Positions 41,418 to 50,851 of a DNA stretch of 64,000 bases are shown piece by piece. The notes below the pieces were generated by a model. That model saw only the letters and a list, made by a program, of their open reading frames with translations, was not told the origin of the DNA and did not search any database. The position numbers were made by a program, and so were the translations under genes. How positions within the stretch are numbered: position 1 is the first letter of the stretch; each line of letters opens with the position of its first letter. Source of the stretch: DATKAS01 sp963773315 (GTDB taxonomy: Bacteria > Actinomycetota > Acidimicrobiia > Acidimicrobiales > DATKAS01); assembly GCA_963773315.1 (NCBI GenBank), contig CAVZAF010000005.1, positions 124,001-188,000 of the forward strand, in the 5' to 3' direction.

Positions 41418-42566
41418 TCAAACAAACCGGTGCATGTGCACGCTCTGGACGAGGCCGATGAGCACGAGGAAGGCCATCGTCGAGGAGCCGCCGTACGACA
41501 GCAGAGGCAACGGGATGCCGGTGATCGGCATGATGCCCGTCGTCATCCCGATGTTCTCGAAGAGCTGGAACACCAGCATCGACAGCGCGCCGGCACAGAC
41601 GAGCATCCCGAACAGGTCGCGCGACAGCGTGCCGATGCGCCATATTCGCCACGCGAGCACCGCGTAGAGGAACAGGATGATCGCGGCACCGACGAAGCCC
41701 AGCTCCTCACCGGCGACCGTGAAGATGAAGTCGGTGTGCTGCTCGGGCACGTACGAGAGGTTCGTCTGGGTGCCCTTGAGGTAGCCCTGGCCCGTGATGC
41801 CGCCCGCGCCGAACGCGATCTTCGACTGGGTCTGCTGGTACGCAGGCGCGCCGGCCTGATCGACGAACGCGGTCAATCGGTCGCGCTGGTACTGCTTGAG
41901 CGTGTCGGTCTGCAGGATCGCCGCGACGCTGAACAACCCGAGCAGCGTGAGCAGGACGATGTGACGGAGGCGTGCCCCCGCGACGAGAAGCGCTCCCATC
42001 GTGATCGCGGCGAACACCAGCGCGCTTCCCAGGTCGGGCTGCAACATGATCAGCCCTGCAGGCACCAGCGCGATGCCGAGCGCGATGCCGAGACGCCGTC
42101 GATCGAGGTGACCGTTGCCGGAAGCCGCGAACGCGGCGAGCGCGACGATCAACGTGATCTTGGCGAACTCGGAAGGTTGCAGCTGGAACGACCCGACCTG
42201 GAACCACGCCTGGCTGCCGTTCGACTTCGAGCCGAGCGGTGACACGACCAGGAGCAGCACCCCGCTGCTCGCGAGGAAGAGGTAGGGGGCCCACTCCCGG
42301 AGCTTCCGGTAGTCGATCGACGCGACGATCACGAGGGCGATCGAACCGACGGTGAGGGCGAAGCCCTGACGCTTCACGTAGTAGAGGGGGTCGAGACCCT
42401 CGTCGGTGAGCCGGCGGTGCCGCGCGCTGTAGATGAGCGCGAGCCCGATGACGCTGAGGAGCCCGGTGACGACGAGCAGCCCGACGTCGATGTGCTTTCG
42501 AGGCGACGCGGGGTCTTCGTGGAGCGACCCGAGGGTGCGCCGGTTGAGAGTCTCAGCGAGCGCCAT
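41418..42566 (-). CDS. rodA: Rod-shape peptidoglycan glycosyltransferase RodA (SEDS family)
   Basis: RodA is the glycan polymerase of the elongasome, a polytopic protein of 382 residues. Family segments include FQLQPSEFAKITLIVALAAF near residue 128, MLQPDLGSALVFAAI and the C-terminal GIPLPLLSYGGSSTMAFLVL. The conserved Asp of SEDS proteins lies in the Q-PDLGS turn region or the extracellular loop near AYQQTQSKIAFGAGG. The start overlaps the PBP2 stop by one base (TGATG), showing translational coupling with its transpeptidase partner. Confidence 0.93.
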   Translation of the reverse strand: MALAETLNRRTLGSLHEDPASPRKHIDVGLLVVTGLLSVIGLALIYSARHRRLTDEGLDPLYYVKRQGFALTVGSIALVIVASIDYRKLREWAPYLFLASSGVLLLVVSPLGSKSNGSQAWFQVGSFQLQPSEFAKITLIVALAAFAASGNGHLDRRRLGIALGIALVPAGLIMLQPDLGSALVFAAITMGALLVAGARLRHIVLLTLLGLFSVAAILQTDTLKQYQRDRLTAFVDQAGAPAYQQTQSKIAFGAGGITGQGYLKGTQTNLSYVPEQHTDFIFTVAGEELGFVGAAIILFLYAVLAWRIWRIGTLSRDLFGMLVCAGALSMLVFQLFENIGMTTGIMPITGIPLPLLSYGGSSTMAFLVLIGLVQSVHMHRFV

Positions 42567-44581
42567 CAGTCGACCGCCGAGGAAGAGGCTGGGTCGTCGA
42601 CGAGCCCGTTGACGACGAGGGGCGCGGCGACGCCCACGGGAGGAGCCGGAGGAACATCAGGGAGCGGCATGAACCCACCGAGGCTCTCGAACACCCGTCG
42701 TACGACGGGAGCGGCAGCCTGGGCGCCGAAGCCCGACTGCTCGAGCACGGCGGCGACGACGTACTTGGGTGAGCCGACCGGCCCGAAGCCGACGAAGAGA
42801 GACGTGTCGAACTGTGCCTGCTTGCCCGCGGTCTGCGCGGTGCCGGTCTTGCCGGCGATCGGGTACTGGGAGAGCGGGAACGTGGAGAAGACGGGCGCCG
42901 CGGTGCCGTTCGCCGAACCCACCGCTCCGATCAGCCCCGACAGGATCGGGTCGCGCACGGCCGGCGGCAGCGACACTTTCCGCAGCACGCGAGGGCCGAT
43001 CTGGCGGTCGACCCGGGGCACGCTGCCCTCGCCGGTCGTCGGATCGAGGATCCGGCTCACGATGTTCGGGGAGTAGACGGTCCCGCCGTTCGCGAAGGCG
43101 GCGTAGGCGTTCGCGAGCTGCATCGGCGTCGTCAGCATCTCGCCCTGACCGACGGCGAGGTTCACGTTGTCACCCGTGAACCACTGGCTGAACGGGAACG
43201 CGGTGGGGTTCTGGTCGTGTGCGGCCTGCTTCTGCGCGGGCGTCGGCACCCGGCCCCCCTGCTCCCCGGGGAGCGGCACACCAGTCTCGGCTCCGAACCC
43301 GTACGCCGTCGCCGCGTCCTGGATCGCGAGGTTGTACTGGTCACGGAAGCGCCAGAGGTCAGCCCCGATCGAATAGAAGTAGACGTCGCTCGATGCCGCG
43401 AGCGCGGTCGGCATCGTGACCCAGCCGTTCTGCTCACCGCCGGCGTTGCTGAACGTGCACTTCTCGCCCTTGCAGTTCGGCACCGTGTAGTGGCCCACGT
43501 CGAGGAACCGGGTGCCCGACGAGATGACACCCACCGCGAGGCCTGCAGCCGCGGTGATCATCTTGAACGTCGAGCCCGGCGCGTACTGGCCCGCGATTGC
43601 CCGGTTCGTCAGCGGGAAGTTGTTCGCGGGATCGAGCAGCTGCTGATAGCGAGTGGGGTCGACCCCTCCGACGAATTCGCGTGGATCGAAGGTCGGGTAC
43701 GACGCCATCGCGACGACGGCGCCCGTGGTCGGGTCGAGCACGACGACGGAGCCGCCGGGTGCTGCGAAGTGGTTGGGATTGCCCTTCGGCGTGCGCGTCC
43801 GCGCGTTCAGCAGCCCGGTCGCGAGCGAGTCCTCTGCGAGGGCCTGTACGCGAAGATCGATGGTGAGCTGCACGTCGCGCCCAGGGATCGCGTCGGTGCG
43901 AGCGAGCTCACGCAGCACGCGGCCCGCGGAGTCGACCTCGAGCGTGATCGAACCGGGAGTGCCGCGCAGGTCCTTCTCGAAGATCTTCTCGACACCGTCC
44001 TTGCCGACCTGATCTTCGAGCGTGTAGCCGTCGTTCTTCAGCGCCTTGTACTCGGTGTCGTTGATCGCGCCCACGTAGCCGAGGATGTGCGCAGCGCGGG
44101 AGCCATACGGGTAGACGCGCCACGCGACTTCCTTCGCTTGGACACCAGGGAAGTCGCTCTCGCGCTCTGCGATGTGCACGACCGTCGCCTCGGGCACATC
44201 CTCTGCAAGTGGGATCGGGAGAAGCGGCGAGTAGCGCTGGTCGTTCACACGCGCGTACAGCGTCTCGACGGGTACGCCGAGGACCGGAGCGAGCTTCGCC
44301 AGAAGGATGTCGCGATCACGTGTCTTCGCGATCGCCTTGCGATCGACCGTCACGACGTTCGACAGGCGATTGTCGGCGAGGACCTGACCCTCCGCGTCGA
44401 GGATCCGGCCCCGCACCGGCGGGATCGCGACGACGCGCTCGCGGTTCGTCTGCGCAGCGAGCGCGAACGTCGGTGCCGACATCACCTGCAAGAACCACAG
44501 CCGGGAGAACAGAGCGGCGAAGAGGCTGATGGCGACGATGCCGAGCACCCCCATTCGAAGATGAGGGGAGTCGCTCGTCAT
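42566..44581 (-). CDS. mrdA: Penicillin-binding protein 2 (elongasome transpeptidase)
   Basis: This 671-residue class B PBP has a short cytoplasmic tail, an N-terminal membrane anchor (LGIVAISLFAALFSRLWFLQV) and a PBP dimerisation domain. Its transpeptidase domain has the active-site motif GSTFKMITA (SxxK), SSDVY (SxN-type) and GKTGTAQ (KTG). It cross-links new peptidoglycan made by RodA. Its stop overlaps the rodA start, and mreD lies 93 bp upstream. The gene order mreB-mreC-mreD-mrdA-rodA is the standard elongation operon. Confidence 0.93.
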   Translation of the reverse strand: MTSDSPHLRMGVLGIVAISLFAALFSRLWFLQVMSAPTFALAAQTNRERVVAIPPVRGRILDAEGQVLADNRLSNVVTVDRKAIAKTRDRDILLAKLAPVLGVPVETLYARVNDQRYSPLLPIPLAEDVPEATVVHIAERESDFPGVQAKEVAWRVYPYGSRAAHILGYVGAINDTEYKALKNDGYTLEDQVGKDGVEKIFEKDLRGTPGSITLEVDSAGRVLRELARTDAIPGRDVQLTIDLRVQALAEDSLATGLLNARTRTPKGNPNHFAAPGGSVVVLDPTTGAVVAMASYPTFDPREFVGGVDPTRYQQLLDPANNFPLTNRAIAGQYAPGSTFKMITAAAGLAVGVISSGTRFLDVGHYTVPNCKGEKCTFSNAGGEQNGWVTMPTALAASSDVYFYSIGADLWRFRDQYNLAIQDAATAYGFGAETGVPLPGEQGGRVPTPAQKQAAHDQNPTAFPFSQWFTGDNVNLAVGQGEMLTTPMQLANAYAAFANGGTVYSPNIVSRILDPTTGEGSVPRVDRQIGPRVLRKVSLPPAVRDPILSGLIGAVGSANGTAAPVFSTFPLSQYPIAGKTGTAQTAGKQAQFDTSLFVGFGPVGSPKYVVAAVLEQSGFGAQAAAPVVRRVFESLGGFMPLPDVPPAPPVGVAAPLVVNGLVDDPASSSAVD

Positions 44582-44674
44582 GCGGTACCAGCCCCGGCCG
44601 CGGTTGCGCGCGGCTGGGTTCCTCCGCCCAACAGCATTCTTAGAGTCTGCCCTCTCGAGGCATCCCGGGGACAG

Positions 44675-45187
44675 TCACTGCCATACGCGGGTCTGATGCA
44701 GCGCATCCTCAGCGAACACCCAGCGGAACACCCGGATCATGGGCGGCACGAGCAGCGCGTTCAGGATCGAGACGACGGCGACCACTGAGAGCAGGCGCCT
44801 GTCGAACACATGCGTGTCGCCCAGCAGCATTTCGAGCACAGCGAAGAGCACCACGCCCGCCGCGCTGGCGACCGCCGCAGTGACCATTGGCACCCACCAC
44901 GCAGCGTGCAGGATCCCCGTCTGCACGCGACCGACGACATAGCCCACGATGCAATACGAGAGCGCGGAGAGCCCGAACGGCGTCTGCAGCACGAGGTCGA
45001 ACGCGATCCCGGCGATGAAGCCGGTGAGCGCGCCCCACTCGGGCCCGGCCGCGATGCCCGCGGAGATCGCGAGGAGCAACAAGATGTCGCCCGTGGCGGT
45101 GAGCAGGTGCATCTCCGAGATCAACGACAGCTGCAGCAGCAGCACGACGACGATCACCAGGGCGAGTCGCACGAACGCGCGCAACAT
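44675..45187 (-). CDS. mreD: Rod-shape-determining protein MreD
   Basis: This small membrane protein of 170 residues with about five hydrophobic helices (ALVIVVVLLLQLSLI; AISAGIAAGPEWGALTGFIA; GLSALSYCIVGYVVGRV) belongs to the elongation complex. ATG 45187 overlaps the mreC stop as TGATG, so I prefer it over an upstream in-frame codon at 45205 inside mreC. Confidence 0.88.
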   Translation of the reverse strand: MLRAFVRLALVIVVVLLLQLSLISEMHLLTATGDILLLLAISAGIAAGPEWGALTGFIAGIAFDLVLQTPFGLSALSYCIVGYVVGRVQTGILHAAWWVPMVTAAVASAAGVVLFAVLEMLLGDTHVFDRRLLSVVAVVSILNALLVPPMIRVFRWVFAEDALHQTRVWQ

Positions 45188-46017
45188 CAGCCGGTCGGCT
45201 CCCACAGCACGACCTTCACGAAGCTCAGATGGTCGAGATCGGCCGCCGGGTCGACGGTGATGTCGAGCTGGAGGGCGCCGGCGGGATGGCGGACCGCGCG
45301 CACGGTGCCCGCCGGGATGCCCGCCGGGTAGAGGCTTCCCTCGAGCCCGCTCGTGATCACGACGCTTCCCACGCCGACCTTGCTCTGGGCGTCGATGAGG
45401 TCGAGCGTGAGAGGACGGTCGGGGCCGGTGCCCTTCACGATGCCTTCGTCGTTCGCGCTCGGCACCGACACGCCCACGGCGAAGGTCGGATCAGTGACCA
45501 GCCGCACCACGGACCGCTGCCCGGTGACGCGCACCACGTTTCCGACGAGGCCCGCGCCGGTCACCACGGGCATGCCGACCTTGATGCCGGACCCCGACCC
45601 GCGGTCGATCTCGATCGTCGCGTCGAAGTTGGACGGCGCGCCCGACACGACACGGGCCGCGACCGTCGGGACGTTGCCCAGGTAGTCGAGGTTGAGCAGT
45701 GCGAGGAGCTCCTGGCGCTGCCGCTCGGCGTCGACGGCGGCGAGGGTCGAGCCTCGAGTGTCGTCGAGCTCGGCCCGAAGCCGCTCGTTCTCCTTGCTGA
45801 CCCGGTCGTAGTTGAAGACGCCGTTCCAGACGTTCGTGACCGGGTGGAACACCCGCTTCAGCGTGTTCGTCACGGGTGACACGGCATCGATCGAGGTGTT
45901 GCGGGCCGAGTCGATGAAGCCCACCCCGCGGTAGTCGAGCGTGATGACCGTGATCGAGACCAGGATCAGCACCGGCAGGATGAACCGACTGCGCCCCGTG
46001 CGCCGCGACAGTGCCAC
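45187..46017 (-). CDS. mreC: Rod-shape-determining protein MreC
   Basis: MreC is a bitopic protein of 276 residues that activates the RodA/PBP2 pair from outside the membrane. It has a single anchor (FILPVLILVSITVITLDYRG), a coiled-coil segment (YDRVSKENERLRAELDDTRG) and the two beta-barrel domains (VVTGAGLVGNVVRVTGQRSV; SVVITSGLEGSLYPAGIPAG). It starts 13 bp after mreB and overlaps mreD. Confidence 0.92.
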   Translation of the reverse strand: MALSRRTGRSRFILPVLILVSITVITLDYRGVGFIDSARNTSIDAVSPVTNTLKRVFHPVTNVWNGVFNYDRVSKENERLRAELDDTRGSTLAAVDAERQRQELLALLNLDYLGNVPTVAARVVSGAPSNFDATIEIDRGSGSGIKVGMPVVTGAGLVGNVVRVTGQRSVVRLVTDPTFAVGVSVPSANDEGIVKGTGPDRPLTLDLIDAQSKVGVGSVVITSGLEGSLYPAGIPAGTVRAVRHPAGALQLDITVDPAADLDHLSFVKVVLWEPTG

Positions 46018-46030
46018 CAGCGTGCGCGCC

Positions 46031-47071
46031 TCAGCGCTGTGCGGCCGAGAAGAGCACGCCCTTCAGGGCCTCGAACTCCTCGAGCGATTGACCCGAGCCG
46101 AGGGCCACGGAGTGGAGCGGGTTGTCGGCGACGATGATCGGCATGCCCGTCTCGTGGTTCAGCCGGGCGTCGAGACCTTGCAGGAGCGCGCCGCCCCCGG
46201 TGATCACGATCCCCTGCTCCATGATGTCGGCGGCGAGCTCGGGCGGCGTCTTGTCGAGCGTCGCCTTCACTGCGTCGACGATCGCGGTGACCGGCTCGTT
46301 CACCGCGTCGCGGATCTCTTCGGTCGACGTCGAGATCGTCTTCGGCAACCCGGTGACGAGGTCACGACCGCGGATCTCGGCTTGCAGCTCCTGCTTCATC
46401 GGCCACGCCGACCCGAGGACCATCTTGACTTCCTCGGCCGTGCGCTCCCCGAGCGCGAGCGAGTACTCCTTCTTGATGTACTGGATGATCGCCTCGTCGA
46501 GCTCGTCGCCACCGACACGCACCGACTGGCTCGCGACGATGCCGCCGAGCGAGATGACCGCGACCTCAGTCGTGCCGCCCCCGATGTCGACGATCATGTT
46601 GCCGGTCGGCTCCTGCACGGGGAGGCCCGCACCGATCGCTGCCGCCATCGGCTCTTCGATGATGTACGCGGGCTTGCGCGCTCCTGCGTACTCGGCGGCC
46701 TCTTGCACCGCACGCTGCTCGACACCGGTGATGCCCGACGGCACGCAGATCACCATCCGCGGCTTCACGAACCGGTGCTGATGCACCTTGTGGATGAAGT
46801 AGCGGAGCATCTTTTCGCAGATGTCGAAATCAGCGATGACGCCGTCTTTCAATGGACGGATCGCCTGGATGTGGCTCGGCGTGCGACCGATCATCCGCTT
46901 CGCCTCGAGACCGACCGCAAGTGGCCGTCCGTCACGGACGTTGACGGCAACGACACTTGGCTCGTTCAACACGATGCCGCGACCGCGGACGTAGACGAGC
47001 GTGTTCGCCGTGCCTAGGTCAACGGCCATGTCTCGTCCCATGACGGACGCGAAGTGCTTATCTCGAGCCAT
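46031..47071 (-). CDS. mreB: Rod-shape-determining actin MreB
   Basis: This actin homologue of 346 residues organises lateral cell-wall synthesis. The phosphate 1 loop MAVDLGTANTLVYVRGRGIV, the connecting segment VPSGITGVEQRAVQEAAEYA, phosphate 2 MIVDIGGGTTEVAVISLGGI and the adenosine motif GIVITGGGALLQGLDARL are all intact. ATG 47071 (MARDKHFASVMGRDMAVDLG) lies 10 nt after a TAGGCT box; a slightly internal start at Met11 or Met15 is possible. First gene of the mreBCD-mrdA-rodA operon; its presence implies a rod-shaped cell. Confidence 0.95.
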   Translation of the reverse strand: MARDKHFASVMGRDMAVDLGTANTLVYVRGRGIVLNEPSVVAVNVRDGRPLAVGLEAKRMIGRTPSHIQAIRPLKDGVIADFDICEKMLRYFIHKVHQHRFVKPRMVICVPSGITGVEQRAVQEAAEYAGARKPAYIIEEPMAAAIGAGLPVQEPTGNMIVDIGGGTTEVAVISLGGIVASQSVRVGGDELDEAIIQYIKKEYSLALGERTAEEVKMVLGSAWPMKQELQAEIRGRDLVTGLPKTISTSTEEIRDAVNEPVTAIVDAVKATLDKTPPELAADIMEQGIVITGGGALLQGLDARLNHETGMPIIVADNPLHSVALGSGQSLEEFEALKGVLFSAAQR

Positions 47072-47081
47072 GACCTGCGAA

Positions 47082-47087
47082 AGCCTA
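47082..47087 (-). promoter_or_regulatory. Predicted -10 box (TAGGCT) for the mre operon
   Basis: On the minus strand TAGGCT ends 10 nt before the ATG at 47071. It would drive mreB and, through it, the whole elongation operon. Confidence 0.5.
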
Positions 47088-47147
47088 TCGGTTGCCCTCA
47101 GATGCGACCGAGGCGGGCGACATATATCGATTTCACAGCGGCCGACG

Positions 47148-47555
47148 TCACAGCGAGGGGAAGAAGATGCCGATCTCGCGCTGCGCCGACTCTGCGCTGT
47201 CGCTGCCATGGATCAGGTTCTCGGTGAAGATGATGCCGAGGTCACCCCTGATCGTGCCGGGGGCCGCCTCGCGGGGGTTCGTCGCGCCCATCATCGTGCG
47301 GACGACCTTCCAGGTGTCTTCAGGGCCTTCCACCACCATCAACACTGCTGGACCGCGGGTGATGAAGGACATCAGGTCGCCATAGAAGGGCTTGCCGTGG
47401 TGCTCTTCGTAGTGACGTGCGGCGGTGGCTTCGTCGATGAGGCGCATCTCGAGCGCGACGACCTTCAGCCCTCGGCGCTCGAAGCGCGACACGATCTCGC
47501 CGACCAGCCCGCGCTCGACGGCATCGGGCTTCGCGATGACCAGTGTGCGATCCAT
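47148..47555 (-). CDS. ndk: Nucleoside diphosphate kinase
   Basis: This 135-residue Ndk transfers the gamma phosphate between nucleoside tri- and diphosphates. The phosphorylated His lies in NLIHGSDS near residue 117; the N-terminal DRTLVIAKPDAVERGLVGEI and the GATNPREAAPGTIRGD segment are canonical. It is a separate small unit with its own predicted promoter 8 nt before the ATG, between folC and mreB. Confidence 0.96.
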   Translation of the reverse strand: MDRTLVIAKPDAVERGLVGEIVSRFERRGLKVVALEMRLIDEATAARHYEEHHGKPFYGDLMSFITRGPAVLMVVEGPEDTWKVVRTMMGATNPREAAPGTIRGDLGIIFTENLIHGSDSAESAQREIGIFFPSL

Positions 47556-47563
47556 GGGCGGCG

Positions 47564-47569
47564 AGGGTA
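47564..47569 (-). promoter_or_regulatory. Predicted -10 box (TACCCT) for ndk
   Basis: On the minus strand TACCCT ends 8 nt before ATG 47555, which suggests a leaderless ndk mRNA. Confidence 0.5.
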
Positions 47570-47582
47570 CAGGTGCGCCCCC

Positions 47583-48872
47583 TCACGAGACGAGGCGGCC
47601 CCTGGCTTCCCCGACGACGTACAGCGAACCCGTGATGAGCACCAGGTCATCTGGCAGTGCCTCGTCGAGAGCGCGGTCGACCGCCGCTCGCACGTCCTCG
47701 ACCACCACGACGTCGATGTCGAGCGAGACCGCCGCGCGCGCGACGTCTTGGGCCGGGATCGCGCGTGACGTCGATGGTGCGGTGGCGATGACCAAGCGAG
47801 CGGACTGCGCGTCGAGCGCCTCGAGCATCGCCACTGGGTCGCGTCCGCGCAGCAGTCCGATGACGTAGATGCGCTCAGCGACCTCGGAGAACTCCTCGTC
47901 GACCACCGCTGCGGCCACGTCGGCGCCGGCCGCGTTGTGGGCTCCGTCGAGCACCACGTAGGGATGGCGGTTCACGATCTCGAATCGACCGGGCATCACG
48001 ACGTTCTCGAAGCCGATCGTGATGAGCTCGGGTGACAACGGTCCGCCGAAGAACGTCTCGACGGCGGTCAACGCGGCTGCTGCGTTGTCACCTTGATGCG
48101 CGCCGTGCAACGGAAGGAACAGCTCGGGGTAGGACGCACCGGGCGTACGAATCTCGAGCAGCCGGCCACCGACGGCGAGCATGTTGTCGTTGCACGTGAA
48201 GTCGACCTCACGGAAGAACGCTTCGCCAGGCTGCTCCGCGAGGAACACCGGCACGAGATCCGGGTCGGTCTCGCCGAGCACGAGCGAGGCACCCGGCTTC
48301 ACGATGCCGGCCTTCTCTCGCGCGATGTCGAGGCGCGTCGGCCCGGCGTACTCGGTGTGATCGAGCGCGACGTTCGTCACGATGGCGACCTGACCGTCGG
48401 CGACGTTCGTGGCGTCCCACCGGCCGAGCAGACCGACCTCGGCGACGACGACATCGACAGCGATGTCCGCGAACCACCGGTACGCGGCGGCGGTGAGGAT
48501 CTCGAAGTAGGAGGGCTCGACACCGGCAAGCGCCTCGGCATCCGCGATCCCTCGGATCGCTTCGGCCAGGTCGTCGTCGGCGATCGGCTCTCCATTCACG
48601 GCGATGCGCTCGTTGATCCGCTGCAGATGCGGGCTGGTATAGGTGCCGACAGTCAGCCCGTGCGCCTCCAGCAGGCGGGTGGCGATCTGAGCGGTGGAAC
48701 CCTTGCCGTTCGTCCCGGTGATGTGCACCAGCGGCGCCGAGTGCTGAGGGTCACCGAGCACGTGCATGAGGCGCTGCATGCGCTCGAGGGTGGGGTGCGA
48801 GTGGCGGTCGGCGACGACCGCCTCGAGGTTGACGTGCTCGTCCAGATACCGCAGCGCGGCAGGGAGATCCAT
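47583..48872 (-). CDS. folC: Dihydrofolate synthase/folylpolyglutamate synthase
   Basis: FolC adds glutamate to dihydropteroate and to folates. The 429-residue Mur-ligase-like protein has the P-loop HITGTNGKGSTAQIATRLLE near residue 47, the AEVGLLGRWDATNV segment and the GAHNAAGADV motif of the C-terminal ligase domain. It lies 22 bp downstream of clpX on the same strand, so it is likely read from the clp transcript, and 27 bp upstream of ndk. Confidence 0.92.
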   Translation of the reverse strand: MDLPAALRYLDEHVNLEAVVADRHSHPTLERMQRLMHVLGDPQHSAPLVHITGTNGKGSTAQIATRLLEAHGLTVGTYTSPHLQRINERIAVNGEPIADDDLAEAIRGIADAEALAGVEPSYFEILTAAAYRWFADIAVDVVVAEVGLLGRWDATNVADGQVAIVTNVALDHTEYAGPTRLDIAREKAGIVKPGASLVLGETDPDLVPVFLAEQPGEAFFREVDFTCNDNMLAVGGRLLEIRTPGASYPELFLPLHGAHQGDNAAAALTAVETFFGGPLSPELITIGFENVVMPGRFEIVNRHPYVVLDGAHNAAGADVAAAVVDEEFSEVAERIYVIGLLRGRDPVAMLEALDAQSARLVIATAPSTSRAIPAQDVARAAVSLDIDVVVVEDVRAAVDRALDEALPDDLVLITGSLYVVGEARGRLVS

Positions 48873-48894
48873 CCTCGGGGCCCCCGGCCGGGGC

Positions 48895-50169
48895 CTAGGA
48901 CGCGGCGCGGCGGGGACGCTGCTGGCGGGGGGTCTCCGAGCGCGGGACCAGCGTGGGGTTGACCTTCTCGAGCACCGTCGAGCGATCGATCACGACCTTC
49001 TCGACGTCGGTGCGGCTCGGCAGGTCGTACATCACGTTGAGGAGCACCTCTTCGAGGATCGCCCGCAGCCCACGCGCACCGGTGCCGCGCAGGTTCGCCT
49101 GCTCGGCGACAGCGACCAGTGCCTCGTCGCTGAACTCGAGCTCGACGTCCTCGAACTCGAAGAACTTGCGGTACTGCTTGATCAGCGCGTTCTTCGGCTC
49201 GATGAGGATGCGCACGAGTGCCTCTTGATCGAGGTTCGCGACCGCGCCGATCACCGGCAAGCGGCCGATGAACTCGGGGATCAGGCCGAACTTCAACAGG
49301 TCTTCGGGGAGCACGTCGTTGAGCACTGCGAGCGAGTCGCGGTCGTTCGCCATGCGGATGTCGGCGTTGAAGCCGACGCCCTTCTTGCCGACCCGGCTCT
49401 CGATGATCTTCTCGATGCCGGCGAACGCGCCGCCGCAGATGAAGAGGATGTTCGTGGTGTCGATCTGGATGAACTCTTGGTGCGGGTGCTTGCGGCCGCC
49501 CTGCGGTGGCACCGACGCCGTGGTGCCTTCGAGGATCTTCAGCAGCGCCTGCTGCACGCCTTCGCCCGACACGTCGCGCGTGATCGACGGGTTCTCGCTC
49601 TTGCGGGCGATCTTGTCGATCTCGTCGATGTAGATGATGCCGGTCTCGGCCTTCTTCACGTCGTAGTCGGCAGCCTGGATCAGCTTGAGGAGGATGTTCT
49701 CGACGTCCTCACCCACGTAGCCGGCTTCGGTGAGCGCGGTGGCGTCCGCGATCGCGAACGGCACGTTGAGCATGCGAGCGAGCGTCTGCGCGAGGAACGT
49801 CTTGCCACAGCCGGTGGGACCGATGAGCAGGATGTTCGACTTCGCGAGCTCGACGTCGTTGTCGTGCGACGCGCCGAACTGCACTCGCTTGTAGTGGTTG
49901 TAGACGGCGACCGAGAGGATCTTCTTCGCCGACTCCTGCCCGATGACGTAGTCGTTCAGGAACTCGTAGATCTCGCGCGGCTTGGGCAGGTCGTCGAACT
50001 TGAGCTCGGAGGTCTCCGACAGCTCCTCTTCGATGATCTCGTTGCAGAGATCGATGCACTCGTCGCAGATGTAGACGCCGGGGCCGGCGATCAGCTTCTT
50101 GACCTGCTTCTGCGACTTGCCGCAGAACGAGCACTTCAGCAGCTCGCCCCCGTCACCGAACTTCGCCAC
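48895..50169 (-). CDS. clpX: ATP-dependent protease ATPase subunit ClpX
   Basis: The AAA+ unfoldase of ClpXP has 424 residues. It starts with the zinc-binding domain (CSFCGKSQKQVKKL and CDECIDLC, four Cys). Walker A GPTGCGKTFLAQTLA lies near residue 118 and Walker B GIIYIDEIDKIA near 180. Pore loops follow, then the C-terminal small domain (IPEFIGRLPVIGAVANL; GTGARGLRAILEEVLL). It lies 33 bp downstream of clpP. A GGGGAAGGG stretch before the start serves as ribosome-binding site. Confidence 0.96.
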   Translation of the reverse strand: MAKFGDGGELLKCSFCGKSQKQVKKLIAGPGVYICDECIDLCNEIIEEELSETSELKFDDLPKPREIYEFLNDYVIGQESAKKILSVAVYNHYKRVQFGASHDNDVELAKSNILLIGPTGCGKTFLAQTLARMLNVPFAIADATALTEAGYVGEDVENILLKLIQAADYDVKKAETGIIYIDEIDKIARKSENPSITRDVSGEGVQQALLKILEGTTASVPPQGGRKHPHQEFIQIDTTNILFICGGAFAGIEKIIESRVGKKGVGFNADIRMANDRDSLAVLNDVLPEDLLKFGLIPEFIGRLPVIGAVANLDQEALVRILIEPKNALIKQYRKFFEFEDVELEFSDEALVAVAEQANLRGTGARGLRAILEEVLLNVMYDLPSRTDVEKVVIDRSTVLEKVNPTLVPRSETPRQQRPRRAAS

Positions 50170-50202
50170 CGGACGCCCTTCCCCTCGTCGGCTCTGACTC
50201 GA

Positions 50203-50841
50203 CTAGCCCTTGACGGCCGCGATCGGGCCGTCAGTCGTCAACGAACGTGCACTGATGACTTCGTCGATGATGCCGTACTCGCGAGCCTCATCCGCGGACA
50301 TCACGAAATCTCGGTCTGTGTCGCCGTGGATGCGGGCCTCTGACTGGCCTGTGTGACGGGCGATGATCTCCTCGAGGAGGTCACGCATGCGCAAGATCTC
50401 CTTCGCAGCGAGCTCGAGGTCGGTCGCCTGGCCGGCGGCCCCGCCGTAGGGCTGGTGGAGGAGCACCCGGGCGTGAGGAAGCGCCAGCCGCTTGCCCTTG
50501 GTGCCCGCCGCGAGCAGGACCGCGGCCGCCGACGCAGCCTGACCGAAGCAGATCGTGGCGATGTCGGGCTTGACGAACTGCATCGTGTCGTAGATCGCGA
50601 ACAGCGCCGTGATGTCACCACCCGGCGAGTTGATGTAGATGTTGATGTCCTTGTCCGGGTTCTCGGACTCGAGGTGCAGCATCTGCGCGCACACGAGGTT
50701 CGCGATCGTGTCGTCGATCGGCGTGCCCAGGAAGATGATGTTCTCCTTGAGCAGACGCGAGTAGAGGTCGTAGGCCCGCTCTCCCCGGTTCGTCTGCTCG
50801 ACGACAGTCGGCACCAGGTAGTTGCGGATGGGCTCGATCAC
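50203..50841 (-). CDS. clpP: ATP-dependent Clp protease proteolytic subunit ClpP
   Basis: This 212-residue serine protease carries the triad Ser in FGQAASAAAVLLAAG, His in LLHQPYGGAAGQ and Asp in DTDRDFVMSADEA. GTG 50841 is preceded by AAGGAC. Only one clpP is present in this locus, while many actinobacteria have clpP1-clpP2 in tandem; a second copy may be elsewhere. It lies between tig (10 bp upstream) and clpX. Confidence 0.95.
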   Translation of the reverse strand: MIEPIRNYLVPTVVEQTNRGERAYDLYSRLLKENIIFLGTPIDDTIANLVCAQMLHLESENPDKDINIYINSPGGDITALFAIYDTMQFVKPDIATICFGQAASAAAVLLAAGTKGKRLALPHARVLLHQPYGGAAGQATDLELAAKEILRMRDLLEEIIARHTGQSEARIHGDTDRDFVMSADEAREYGIIDEVISARSLTTDGPIAAVKG

Positions 50842-50851
50842 ACTGCGTCCT

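Noticed and set aside
41427..45331. Long plus-strand open frames antisense to rodA and mrdA-mreD
   Set aside because: They have Arg/Asp/Glu-rich, low-complexity translations typical of antisense frames in GC-rich DNA and oppose confirmed genes.
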